Notes under the pieces: model-generated | What the model was told of the DNA's origin: nothing | What the model saw: only the letters and a program-made list of their open reading frames with translations | The model's database searches: none | Assembly: GCA_963680875.1 (NCBI GenBank) | Contig: OY804585.1 | Span: forward strand, 24,281,686-24,345,685 | DNA length: 64,000 nucleotides | From: Bathymodiolus brooksi | Lineage: Eukaryota > Mollusca > Bivalvia > Mytilida > Modiolidae | Reading direction: 5' to 3' | Shown here: piece after piece, positions 44,176 to 55,172 of the stretch | Layout of the letters: every line of letters starts with the position of its first letter | How positions within the stretch are numbered: position 1 is the first letter of the stretch | Made by a program: the position numbers and the translations under genes

Positions 44176-46017
44176 GCACGCAAGAGTTCTTTTTATAAAC
44201 AAACAAGTGTGGACACAGAAATGTGCTGTCCAAAAGGCAAGTGTGGATGTCAATATTTCATATTATTAACTTAAAAAAAAAAAAAAATCATGGACACAGG
44301 GTCCTGGATTTTTTTTTAATAAAAAACTCATCCTGGATTATTATTTTTGCTTAAAGTCCGGTCCTGTGTTTTTATTTCAAATGTTCATCATAGCCCCCCT
44401 CCCCCTCCCAAGGGATATAAAATTGTATCATTAATAATAAATTAATAAATAATAAATTCAGATTTTCTATTTGAAATAAATCTCATTTACAAAACCACTG
44501 ATATTTGTTCCATTTTTAACGCTGATTTAAGCTTTAGTCACAACAAATTTTTATTTTTCTCTTTAAACTGTCGAAACATAACATTTATTTAACTGTAAAA
44601 TTCACAAATAAAAATTTTCCCTTTTTTCTTGTTTAAATCAATGATCAACAATATTCCAGAATCAAACAAATGAATAAATATAACAGATTTCTTTTACATG
44701 CATCTTTTTACCATGCAGAGTCAGTGTGTTTTAAATCGGTCATCCAATCAGGACGCTCATTATTCTTGTCCAAGATAAAAATACATCGCTAAAGTAAAAT
44801 TACCTGTGGTTTCAGAGTAGAAGATTTTTAGAAATCGAACATAAAATTTCCCCACTTCAACTCGTAAATTTACATAGAAATCGGAGATATTTCGTCATAA
44901 AACTTCACACATGGTTTTGTCTATCATATTTCTTGAAGACAAGCATAAAATTGTATAGCATTTATCAATATTTTATGAGTATCAACAGTTTTTTCAACAC
45001 CGTATCTGTTTCTCGATACAGCCGCCCGATTACAGTGACCCGTGACCCAGATTAACACATCTCAGCAGTTTTTTCTTAATAATGTTGTTTAATCATAAAA
45101 ACAACTGTATTAATTTGATTCCCTGAATTTCTCCATATGCGATTGACCAGATCAAATGCAAATTTATCCAAACACTCAATTTTTCTGATAATAATTGGGT
45201 TTCGGATTACGATGGTGAATGAAACATGTATATTTACGTTTTAAACGTTCAAAATGTCTAAAAGGGTGTTTTTATTTATGAATCACTTTAATAAAAAAAA
45301 ACTACAAGGGTTCACATGAGATGTACAATGCTCATAGCTATTTAGGGACTGACAAATACAGACTTACAAAAAAATACCTGTGTTGGGCGAATCGGGTATG
45401 TTTTGATTTACTTCCTTGTATCGAACAGTATATATACAAAATATAATGAAACATAAATAAACGTCATTATTACGTAAATAGGGATGACCTTGGGTCAAGG
45501 TCATTGTTTTATGGAAGCAAATACGAGTCACTTACATTGAAAAATCACATTCCCATCCAAAAACAGTCATTTCGACGTCAATTGACGTCATTCATTTCTG
45601 AATTTTGGTTCAATAATCTAATCTAATATGTGGTCCATCAAATAAAAACCACCAAACTTGTCGAATTGAATTTCATTTTTAAGGAAAATGCACTTTTCGA
45701 ACGAAAGTCGAAAGTGAAAAACAATTTTTTCTTGACCTTTGACCTTAATTATGCAAAAACGTGACCACTTCGGACTTTTACGGCATCATTATTCTGAGAG
45801 TCCCGTCATTCCTCTTTCCAATGACATATGATATAGGTGTGTAGCCCATGGGTTCATTACATTTTATTTTTTTTATTTTCTACCGCTGGTCTAATATATA
45901 TATATATTTGTTTAGAATAACTATCCCTTTACACCGGGGTGAAGGGGAGGGGGCACATACGTCTAAAATATCATAATGTACATATCACAATATAATCTTA
46001 ATTATAGACCCGCATTG
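44176..46017. other. Intergenic AT-rich DNA
   Basis: There is an A-run at 44274-44287, then TCCTGGATT phrases in both directions (44303-44372). A 16-bp palindrome GACGTCAATTGACGTC lies at 45574-45589. ATATATATATAT lies at about 45895. I see no gene. Confidence 0.5.
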
Positions 46018-46576
46018 CCCCGGGTTGCCGCGTAATGGTTAGCGTGCTCGCCTCGAGTGTGGTAAATCGTGGGTTCGAGCCCCGGTTGGGTCACAGGTAC
46101 TCGGGGATAGGATCCCCCTTTTTTCGTGAAAAAAAAATTACCGTTTTGTTCTTTCTTTTTGGTATTTTTGTGATTAACTTGTGCTATATCATCAGAGAAA
46201 TCTCACTATTTCCTCCAGTTTACTATCCAGCCCCTGCCACGATCAATATTAATATACTATACTATACCTGTGGGTCGGGTCAAACTTAAGACTATAAAAT
46301 TGGTATTTGTTGCTTCTCAGCTAAGCAGGCAGCATTAAGGAAAACGAGCAGAGACTGGTTGGTTCGGAATCAGAATAATGTGTCCGAGTGGAGCGACATG
46401 TCTATCCCGGACTGTTGTTTAGTGAGCTAGCATTATGCAAATTCAACTCAGCATGTTGGTCTAGAACAAAGCGGACCTCATCATCATCTCATTGAAAATT
46501 AACTTGCTCTCGCAATGATATAACTGAAAATTGCTGAATTGGCGTTAAACTACAATCACTCACTCACTCACTCATT
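46018..46576 (+). mobile_element. SINE, family 2, full length (~560 bp)
   Basis: The tRNA-like head GTTGCCGCGTAATGGTTAGC then GTGCTCGCCT, with B-box GGGTTCGAGCCCC. The body contains GAGACTGGTTGGTTCGGAAT, GACTGTTGTTTAGTGAGCTA and GCATGTTGGTCTAGAACAAA. The end is GAATTGGCGTTAAACTACAA with an (ACTC)n tail. It gives the uninterrupted model for the copy at 16330-17100. Confidence 0.8.
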
Positions 46577-47424
46577 ATTTTTACCTAGCTATAGGTGTGT
46601 AATCAGTGCCTATCCCCACTGAAGTTGTGAGTTTTATTCTTGTCTCTTGTCCCCTCCCCCCAGCTATATCATGGCGAGAACAAGTTGACTTTCAATGGGT
46701 TTTTAAAGGGAAAAAGGGGGAGAGGGCTGCTAAAAATAACAAACCCATTCTTTTCAACTACAGGAAACGAATTTATCGTTTTCAGTCGTGTAGTATAATT
46801 TGAATCAAAATCAATATTTTAATATCGATTTTTTTCTAAGATATTTTAGCTAATCATTATCTAATTTTACAAAGTGCAGGATCTGTTTTTGAAAATATAC
46901 ATAATTTTACTTATTAAACTATAGATGACACTCAGATTATAAACACTTTGCCTATATTAACACCGTCACATTGAATAGTGTATTAACAATGACAGATCTG
47001 AACTTTCAGAAAGATAGTAAAATTAAATATTTCGTAAGGAATGAGATTTATGTTGCATGTGTTGTATTATTCACCCTTACTGATTGATTGAGTAGTGTTT
47101 AACGTCCATCGAGCAGTATTTCAGCTATATTCAGGACGAGAACAGGTTCAATAATACATGAAAAAAACAAACTATATAGAAATAAGAGAAGCAATGGGTT
47201 AACCGTGTCAACGACTTTTAACTGACACTGAAAAGGTATTGAGAGTTGAGTATAGGAACGAACGAAAAATTAGTCCTTTGTAGCGGCTGTACAATGTGCT
47301 CACTCTTTTTCGAAATCTACTAAAGAGGCTTATTCGTGCAAGGAAAATAGCGCTCCCGGCATGCATATCAGTCAACATCTGTATGGGCAACGGAAAGTGC
47401 GAAAATACATTTTAAAAATGAATC
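46577..47424. other. Intergenic, with two short repeat scraps
   Basis: At 46580-46680, AATCAGTGCCTATCCCCACT and CAGCTATATCATGGCGAGAA are family-1 SINE scraps. At 47080-47165, TTGATTGAGTAGTGTTTAAC then GTCCATCGAGCAG and TATTCAGGACGAGAACAGGT is a common bivalve tail sequence in minus orientation. Nothing else. Confidence 0.5.
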
Positions 47425-47580
47425 ACCTCTGGTTTTTACTCGATCTTTAGTTTTATGTGTATGTTTTGTAGATCGTTATTTGTCCCTTTGTACTCTTTCT
47501 TTTGAGCATTGTGTTGTCTGTTCTTCGATTTACGCATTCTGATTGTCTCCCTTTGGTATCTTAACTCTTCATGTCTCTCC
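47425..47580 (+). mobile_element. Dispersed repeat 'TTTTGTAGATCGTT' type, copy 2
   Basis: ACTCGATCTTTAGTTTTATG, TTTTGTAGATCGTTATTTGT and CATTGTGTTGTCTGTTCTTC align with 48100-48215. It lacks the 5' GGGTGTCGCTAGTGGAGCAG part. Probably the end of a mussel-type retroelement. Confidence 0.6.
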
Positions 47581-48017
47581 CGACTGAAGTCGGATTAAGC
47601 TCCGATCGAGAGAATTGAGTCTTAAGACTTAAGTGAGTCTTTTATAAAGCTAAAAGTAGAGCTTACAAAACTAAACTCAAGAGACTCAAAAACCTAACCG
47701 TCAAAACTTAAAGTAAACGTCGGAGAGACTCCAAATAGACTTAAAAGTTGCAAGAGTTGGCTTTTTGCGATGTTGCCTTATGCCCAGTTAGACCACAACT
47801 GAGGAATTGTCACATTGCACGCCTTTTATAGCAGTGTAAGACTCAACTTCAAGTATAACATTTTCGACTTAAGACTTTAAGAAATGACGTTCAATACGCT
47901 GATTACGACTTTTATGGATTATCTGTGTCACAAATGACCACGGATATGTTCCACTTGTCGTACACACTTCACGGTCCTTTCCTCATTCATGACTTATCAT
48001 CGGGTTTGTAACTAGAT
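47581..48017. mobile_element. AGACTTAAG-rich MITE-like sequence between two repeat copies
   Basis: The stretch has CGACTGAAGTCG (palindrome), GAGTCTTAAGACTTAAGTGA and inversely oriented GACTTAAGACTTTAAG near 47878. TAAGACTC phrases occur at both ends. It separates repeat copies 2 and 3. A transposon nature is likely but superfamily is open. Confidence 0.45.
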
Positions 48018-48230
48018 TAACGGGTGTCGCTAGTGGAGCAGAAACTACTTCCCCTTCCGGAGTACCTGAGTTCACCCCCGGTTTTTAGTGAGGTTAGTGT
48101 TACTCGATCTTTAGTTTTATATGTATGTTTTGTAGATCGTTGTTTGTCCTTTTGTACTTTTTCTTTTGGCCATTGTGTTGTCTGTTCTTCTTCGATTTGC
48201 GGATTCTGATTGCGTAATCTTCAAACTCTT
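48018..48230 (+). mobile_element. Dispersed repeat 'GGGTGTCGCTAGTGGAGCAG' type, copy 3
   Basis: GGGTGTCGCTAGTGGAGCAG, CCCTTCCGGAGTACCTGAGT, TTTTGTAGATCGTTGTTTGT and TTCTTCGATTTGCGGATTCT are present. It is the most complete of three copies in the window (others 19475-19690 and 47425-47580). Confidence 0.65.
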
Positions 48231-49390
48231 CTTACGACCCATTTACGACAGTTGTTCTCAAATAAAAACAATGACTGACATCTAAGTAAAATTGAGTCGA
48301 GACATACTTGACCAGGTTATCCATGAAAAATAACATTTATTTATGTGACAAATAATACAATATTTTATGATACTACAATCAAGTGTCAAAGGATTATCGG
48401 CGAAAATCATTAAGATTTCATTTTAAACATATTTTTTTCATAAATAAATGAAATGGATTGGATAGCAGGCAATAGCCTATATAAATCCTCTCCATACACA
48501 AGGCAACAGCAACACAACAATGCATGCAGTTAATATTTACAATACACAATATAGAATTTCATACTCAAAAGGGAAATAACTCGAGTATACAATAGCAGTC
48601 AGAAATCTCATATATTCAGTTATTGATAAGTAATTAACATTGATTAGATTTTATCGACAATTTGGCCGATATGAGATCTACTAATTTTTTTTAAATGCAC
48701 TTAGTTGCTATCTAAAAGTGTTACCAGTGTACGATGTTGCTAGATTTATTACCTCTCAATTTAATTTAAATACTTAATTCATTTCAGAATTTTTTTATTA
48801 GCATGCAGTAGGTAATCATAGTGTAAATATGAGATTTATGACATTATATATACATTTATATATTTATAAAACAAAATAAATTACAAATAGAATATCAATA
48901 AGTTAATTTAATTTAGTCATGTGAGAGGTATAGTACCGATATTTGCAATCATGATCCATCATATGTGAGAATACTGTTATAGTTTAAAATGTTTAAAAAA
49001 AAAAATTAAATTTATATTACTATATTATTATCAAATCGTTTGCTCCGCTTAATAAAGGAATGTACTGCACTAAAAAGTTTTACATTCTGATTATAATCAT
49101 TAAGATAGGAATGTATGTCTTCAAATTTCACGCAAGCATTCAAGTGTTCGCTTTTCTAAGCTTTATATAAATCTGTGTTATATAAATTTTGCCATAATTT
49201 CAAAGAAGTTTTAAATACTCATACACAAAAATATATCATACGGTGATGTTATATATGTTATGTCCTTGGGACAAGTAAGGACTTTTAAAAGGAGGGAAGT
49301 GGAAGTTTGCCAGAGTGGCCACCAGCTTATCTACCCCCTCTTTTAAAAAGCTGTCCGACTCAGACAGGATATAAAAACTATATATATATA
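48231..49390. other. Intergenic AT-rich DNA, nothing recognised
   Basis: No open frame of interest and no recognised repeat was found. A GGGACAAGTAAGGACTTTTA stretch at about 49269 is followed by CTACCCCCTCTTTTAAAAAG, a loose inverted pair. Confidence 0.5.
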
Positions 49391-49628
49391 TATATATAAA
49401 CGTCTAAAATGGTTTGTAAAACAACACCAAGTACACAAAACAAAGTGATAAAGAATTAAACACTTCGTAGAATGACAAAATTTTCGTCCCACCGAGGGAC
49501 TTTATCAATGTCTAATTTACAAAATTTTCGTCCCACCGAGGGACTTTATCAATGTCTAATTAGACTTAATTAGACATTGATAAAGTCCCTCGGTGGGACG
49601 AAAATTTTGTGACTGGTTTTTCAGACGT

Positions 49629-49632
<4 letters not shown>
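49391..49632. mobile_element. Hairpin MITE with a 43-bp perfect inverted repeat
   Basis: ACAAAATTTTCGTCCCACCG (43-bp unit) occurs twice in direct orientation (49475-49517 and 49519-49561) and once inverted (49568-49610), with a 6-base loop. AACGTCTAAAA near 49397 and TTTTTCAGACGTTG near 49617 form outer inverted ends. TA runs flank both sides. The duplicated arm suggests slippage within a long-TIR MITE. Confidence 0.85.
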
Positions 49633-49661
<29 letters not shown>

Positions 49662-49675
49662 TCAACATCTAATTT

Positions 49676-49855
49676 GCCTATGACCACTTAGGTTGTGAGT
49701 TCTGACACCGCTCATGGCAAGGTGCACTCGATACAACACTATATAATAAAGCTCGTCAGCGACAGGTCGGTGGCCCTCACCAGTCACTCCGACTTCCTTC
49801 GCTAACAAAGCCGACCGTCACAATATAACTGAAATATTGCTGAAAATGGCGTTAT
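49676..49855 (+). mobile_element. SINE, family 1, diverged and 5'-truncated
   Basis: CACTCGATACAACACTATAT, GCGACAGGTCGGTGGCCCTC and ATATTGCTGAAAATGGCGTT are present. The head ends in a weak B-box-like GAGTTCTGACACC. It is older than the other copies. Confidence 0.65.
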
Positions 49856-49928
49856 CTATATATAGACAAATTGCATAAACTTTTAAATTAACACGAATAA
49901 TAGACAAATATTGAGTGAAGTAATACAA

Positions 49929-50980
49929 CTATAAATGTAAACAATAATTATTGTCCATTGGCATAATTCGAATAATATTACATTGTACCATTTTATCTTC
50001 TGCACTTATTCTTTCGGTTTGAATCTCCTCATCCACACATTCCACTTTCTCCACACTTTTATCTTCCTCCATAATATTTACTTCTGAATGGTTTTCAGAC
50101 TCAAACTCTGAGTTGGAATCGGAACTTTCAGAATCAGAGTCAACGGTGTCTAGTGGAGTTTCTTTTGATAACTCCGTTTGCAGTGCGTTCATATATGTAA
50201 TAAGCCTGCATGTTGGGTCAGGCATCCAATATGCGGTAAGTTGTATACCGTTCCATCGGGAAGATAGGTCCGCTTCACCTTCTTTACTCCCCCGAATTCA
50301 TCCGGAATCACGGTCCTCTTGTAGTTATCGGCCTTCCTGGCTCTCTCTCTCTAATTAACAGAGTTCTGGATGCATCTGGCGAGGTTTGGTAAGGGGGTGG
50401 AACCAGAAACCTCTTTGCGCGGTCTTGCATGCCCGAACTCGTCGGCATTTCCAGATGTGAACTGTTCTGGAAATTTCCAGACGCTTTTCTGGCGTCACAG
50501 GAAGTGGTATAACAATTGTCCTCGGCCATGCTCCTCGTGCTATTCAATCCCAAATGTTATCGGTACAGGTGAACGCGGAGGTGTGATTGAGTCATTTGGA
50601 GTGGAGCAGTCTCTATTGAATTCTTGCATCAAAGGAGTTCTTGTATCTTGTGGGTGATGCTGGAATGACCAGTGTGAGTTTTTCTATGGTCCTTTGTCCC
50701 CTAGACCTCCTTTCTTCAGGCGATTTATATAGATACTGATGCTTCGACTTTTCATGATCTCTTATCTCATTCAGGCTAGAGTCTACCATATACGAACACC
50801 ACCGACACTCGGTAGTTTCTTTGGGTGTCTCTCCCTTACATGGCGCAGAAGTCTATCCTTTGTCTTGTAAAGTGCATCACACATGCGACAAGTAAACATC
50901 TGAAGATAGAGAAAATTTAATCGTATGAATAAATGATTTCTGTACAACAATATGCACCTATGACCAGGACTGGGGTCCAA
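49929..50980 (-). pseudogene. Decayed gene with two C2H2 zinc fingers and an acidic C-terminus
   Basis: On the minus strand, TATCTTCAG precedes an ATG at about 50900. The first finger is C-x2-C-x12-H-x4-H (CRMCDALYKTKDRLLRHV.. ), and after a one-base frame change the second is C-x2-C-x13-H-x4-H (ECRWCSYMVDSSLNEIRDH..). A SPEERRSRGQRT stretch follows. Lower down, frames DNYKRTVIPDEFGG..RTYLPDGT and 50225-49929 (MPDPTCRLITY... DSDSESSDS...) continue with stops between them. The frameshift and stops indicate a pseudogene. Its position directly 3' of a Ty3/Gypsy pol remnant on the same strand suggests an accessory frame of that element, or alternatively a broken host zinc-finger gene. Confidence 0.5.
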
Positions 50981-51715
50981 GTGCCCTGTTTTGCTTGCCT
51001 AAGTTACGGTTGCTTTTAGGATTTCATTTACATCAATCTGTAGAGATTTTTTTTCAGTGAAAAAAGAAAGACTTGTTTAGATAAAAAATACTTTATAAAT
51101 TGTAATATTCTGAAATTTGGTATTTTAATGAATCTCACAAAAAAATCGAAAATAAAAAAACTTTGCACCTTTATAAGATATATCAATGAAAATGTCTGCG
51201 CTCCTGGCTGAAAAATGTAATTCTCTCTCTCATTTTGTAAATATTGTATATAATTGTTTTCTTACTATGTTTTGTATTGTACTTATTGTGTATTATGTAT
51301 GTATTTAATTTGTTATCTGTATACCAATGTATCAACAAAGGTTACCAGAAATAAAGATATATACAGAGTCTAGGTTCTTTTGGTTAATACTTCATCTTAC
51401 ACCATGAACACCATAGAGGCAGATGTATGGCATGGGAACTTCGCAGAATTTCCTGAGTTTAAAGACACAAGAAATAACTGTAATTTCTTGACAGAAATAT
51501 TTGCACTATGCAATTGCTGTAGTTCACTGCAGAGTACCAATATCCAGATCAAACCAGACCGCTCAATTCACGTATGTGTATATAGGATAAAGTGTAGGAA
51601 AAAAAAATAATTCGCAGTAAAGATGGGAAGTTGGGAAGAAATTTAGCATTTTATTTCTGCCATTAGTTGTGCTTCACATATCAGAACTTTCAGTTATTTG
51701 ATTTTTTATTATCCT
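50981..51715. other. Region between zinc-finger frame and pol remnant
   Basis: AT-rich, no frame of interest. A plus-strand ORF at 51380-51610 shows no recognised similarity. Confidence 0.4.
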
Positions 51716-52290
51716 TTAGAACTCGCAGTTATTTGATTCGTCAACATTTTTTGTCGACTTCTCCGTAATATGGCTCGAGACGGTCATGATGAATAACTTG
51801 GGATTTGGAAAGAGTGGACTTTGGATTTTGTAGATAAGATTTGACAGGACAGCAACTATTAAGTATGGGCCATGCCAGTTTCTCTGTAATTTTGGACTCT
51901 TATGTTTGGTTCTATTAAAAGTGTGTAACCATACAGTATCCCCCACCTTATACTTATTTTGATAATATTTTACATAATATTGTCATTTCGGGTTACCACT
52001 AGCTTTAAGAATGTTACTCTTAGCTTTTTCATATACTTTCCACATTTTTTGGGGTTCTGTAGTTTGTCAACATAGTCATTAGTTGCTTTAGTTTTCACTG
52101 GAAATTCTGAATGATGGGAATGTGTATCATAAATTATGTCGATTGGAAGTTCAACTTCTCTTCCTAATATGAGTAAACTTGGAGATCATTTTGTCGTCTC
52201 ATGAAACGAAGACCGATAAGCCATAAGAGCAAAGGGAAGTTGTTCGTCCCAATTCTTTTGATTCTTGACGTTTATGTATTTTCTTAGTAT
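51716..52290 (-). pseudogene. Ty3/Gypsy retroelement pol remnant (integrase C-terminal part)
   Basis: On the minus strand, NQKNWDEQLPFALMAYRSS, SPSLLILGREVELPIDIIY and KYKVGDTVWLHTFNRTKHKS then PKLQRNWHGPYLIV are present. They are typical of the C-terminal integrase region of Ty3/Gypsy elements: NW-(D/E)..LP.A..AYR, GRE..LP.D and GD.VWL..P.........GPY. There is a stop after HETTK and at least one more near NPK. The upstream end stops at 52290, exactly where CAGTGGCGTAGCTACG begins, so protease, RT and RNase H are missing. Confidence 0.8.
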
Positions 52291-55172
52291 ACAGTGGCGT
52301 AGCTACGCAGAGGCACGGATGGGTCATTATCAAAATACACGTACTTTTTCCTGTTCATTTTTTTGTGACATTAGATATTTTCGTTCACGTTTTTCTTTAG
52401 TCGTTTAGTTTTGCCTGCATTACAATGATATATTCACATAATATGCAGTCGGGAAAACCACCATGGCAAAATTTATTTCAAGATATGTTGCACCCCCTCA
52501 TACCTTTCAGTCCGTGGTGTTGCCAACATAAAATTATTCTTTGCAGGAAAATAAATAATAATTTTTATGTCAAAAGTGGTTAAATATATAATATATAATA
52601 TACAGGAAAATTATTCATAATTTAGGATATTTTCTTTGGAGTTCTATTTTTATTCACAATATTTGGAAATGTAGTTGTGGAGTACCATTTCTAAGGGAAA
52701 CTTCGCAAAAAAAATATTTGTTTATATGCGAGCTTAAGCGAGCTCTTAATGGTATAGAATGTGTACTTAGGATTTTTTAACAAACATGGTTGAACATATT
52801 GTCGAAGAAAAAAAAATTCTACGTTTTGTAAACACCGGTTTCCGGGTAACACACTAACACACTCAACTAATGAAGATCTTCTTAACATAAAGCGTAAATG
52901 TGATCCTGAAGTCTCCTACCCTCTCTCGTACGTCCGATACCACTGAAACCCGAAACCGTGTGTAATAAAAGTCATTTTGCCAGCTTGTTTTACTTATATT
53001 GATATTTTTTAATTTATTAAATCTCTTCTGACATACTGACAAGAATTTTTGTTTCTACGCGGAAGTTAACTTTTGAGATTTCGTAAGGAACGATAACTCG
53101 AATAAAGGAACGACAGCTCGATTGAATGAGACTAGATTCGGCCCTAAAAAAAGTCGTCCCTAATATATCTCGGCCCAAAAAATCTCTTAACTTTTTGATG
53201 AAATTGTCAGATAATTTTCAGATGAGCGAGCATTGATGGCCGTGCCGATTTCATATTATGTTTTTCCTGATGTATAAATATGGATGTTTATATGTATATT
53301 AGCGTTTTATTATGTTGGATAAGGGAATGAAATCGATTTTAAAATTCTGTCAATGATACATGGACGTCGCCATTTTGATAGCATCTCAATACCAAGTATC
53401 ACGTGACGTCTAAATACCACCACGCCCCAAAACAAGCGTCACAAACCAGGGTCCTCATTCAGTGTCGATATGGCTTGTCAGGCGTACGGTTGTTTAACTT
53501 GATGGTAATTCTTTTTATTTTTCTTATTATTCAAAATATATGAATTTATTACACAATCACTTTTTGCAGATTTAGGTTTTGCTTCTATAGATTATGGCAA
53601 AACAAATGAATCGGGGGGAAAGGTTCGTCTTTAATGAGACACATTTACAAAAGATTTTTTTCCAAAATTGAAAAACTACGAAATTAAGTTAAAAAAAGAA
53701 CGGACATCGGAACAATGCCCTGAATTCGTTAAAAAAAATCCAAAAAGGCCTATACTACGGGGCAAAATTGTTTTAATGACATTATTCAGTAAGATCGCAC
53801 TTTGTAATCGATCGTGCATGCACTACAATAAAGATACATATAAGCTAAAAGCACAGAAAGTTACAGGGTAGGAAGCCATACAATTGAGAGGATTATGTAA
53901 ACATATAATTTGTAATATATTTCATTTGACAATTACAGACGATGAGTATTATAAATAAGTTTATTAGACAAAAACAAAGCGTAACATATAATATGTCTCT
54001 GCGTAACATAATTTGTTTATTTTAATTACGTCTTTCGAACTGGTGGACCCTTCTGATTAATCTCAGAATAGTCATAACAAATTTGTTCATCACAATTATT
54101 GATATTTCACCGCGAATATTTAGCTTGATGTATTGTTGTTGTGTATCAATCATAATGGTTATTTGTATATGCCCTCCTGGGGCCCTGATTTGGTTAATAA
54201 ACTTATTTTAATTTCTATTTCTATAAGGAAAAATTGCATACGAATGTTTTTTTGTCTATTTTGCAAGAATAATTTCTACCCTGCCCTGTTCACCCTGCTT
54301 TATTTCATAATTTTGGTTGTTGTTACATCATTCTGATGGGGCACAAAAAAATCAAGATAAAAATGAACAATTCAATATAGCTTACGATCAATGGTAATCT
54401 TAAGATTTTTTTGTGAAAATAGCCCATGAATCATTGCTGCATTAGGTGCGGATCCAGCAGTTTTGAAAACGGGGTGCCAGGCTCTTGTTTGCCAATTTAT
54501 ACACGAATTTTACTAAATTGTCGAACACCCCCTTGATCCGGCAGTGTGCATTAATATGCACCCATTCCTAATGTATACTTCAACGTGATCAGGGTCGTGT
54601 ATTTTGATCACCTGTTAGAACCTTTAAAATGTGTATTGCATCTGCTATTCTAGTCACGGGTAGCGTAATTTGTTTTCATTTTATTTTCTGTTCTTATTAT
54701 GTTTTTGTCTATTTGACTTGTGTACGTTGTTTGTATATATTCCTTGTACATGCCTTCAACCCTTAGGGGTAAAATTTTAGTTAGTTAACGGGTCACAAAA
54801 TGTGCATTGCGTTTCTATTATTGCAAAATATTGTGACACATGTATTCAGGTATTCGATCAGAGGCCCGTCGACCGGATGTAAAATGACACTTGTATATTC
54901 TGCCTGGCGATTTCCTGTGTGGACCTAAACTCATTACGCAATATTAGGTACCCTGCTGAGAGAACCGGTGTGAATGTACCTGTCGTTTTCAATAAGTAAA
55001 TCCCGCATTTCACTTCTTACTTCAGGAATTATTTGCCTTAATTTATTGAAGAATAAAATATTTAAAATTAAAATATGGTCTCTCGCTTCTGAAAATACAT
55101 GAAAAATATATATAAGAAATATATTTTTCGCATAATATTTTACGTTTCGCTCATCAAAAATGACAAGCAAAA
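52291..55172. other. Intergenic, starts with a hAT-like end CAGTGGCGTAGCTACG
   Basis: CAGTGGCGTAGCTACGCAGA at 52291 resembles a hAT-type terminus cutting the Gypsy remnant. I could not find its partner end. Around 53085-53135, GAACGATAACTCGAATAAAG and GAACGACAGCTCGATTGAAT look like the terminus of the dimeric element at 57223-63101. A TATAATTTG/TATAATATG AT-rich tract follows. No gene is recognised. Confidence 0.45.

Noticed and set aside
46018..46100. Candidate tRNA gene
   Set aside because: The head is followed by a SINE body and (ACTC)n tail and has relatives at 16330 and 37430; it is a SINE head, not a tRNA gene.
51380..51610. Plus-strand ORF MVNTSSYTMN... (76 codons)
   Set aside because: No family resemblance, no splice context, lies between two minus-strand TE remnants.
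53668..53871. Plus-strand ORF of 67 codons rich in Lys
   Set aside because: AT-rich chance frame; no similarity recognised and no neighbouring exon signals.
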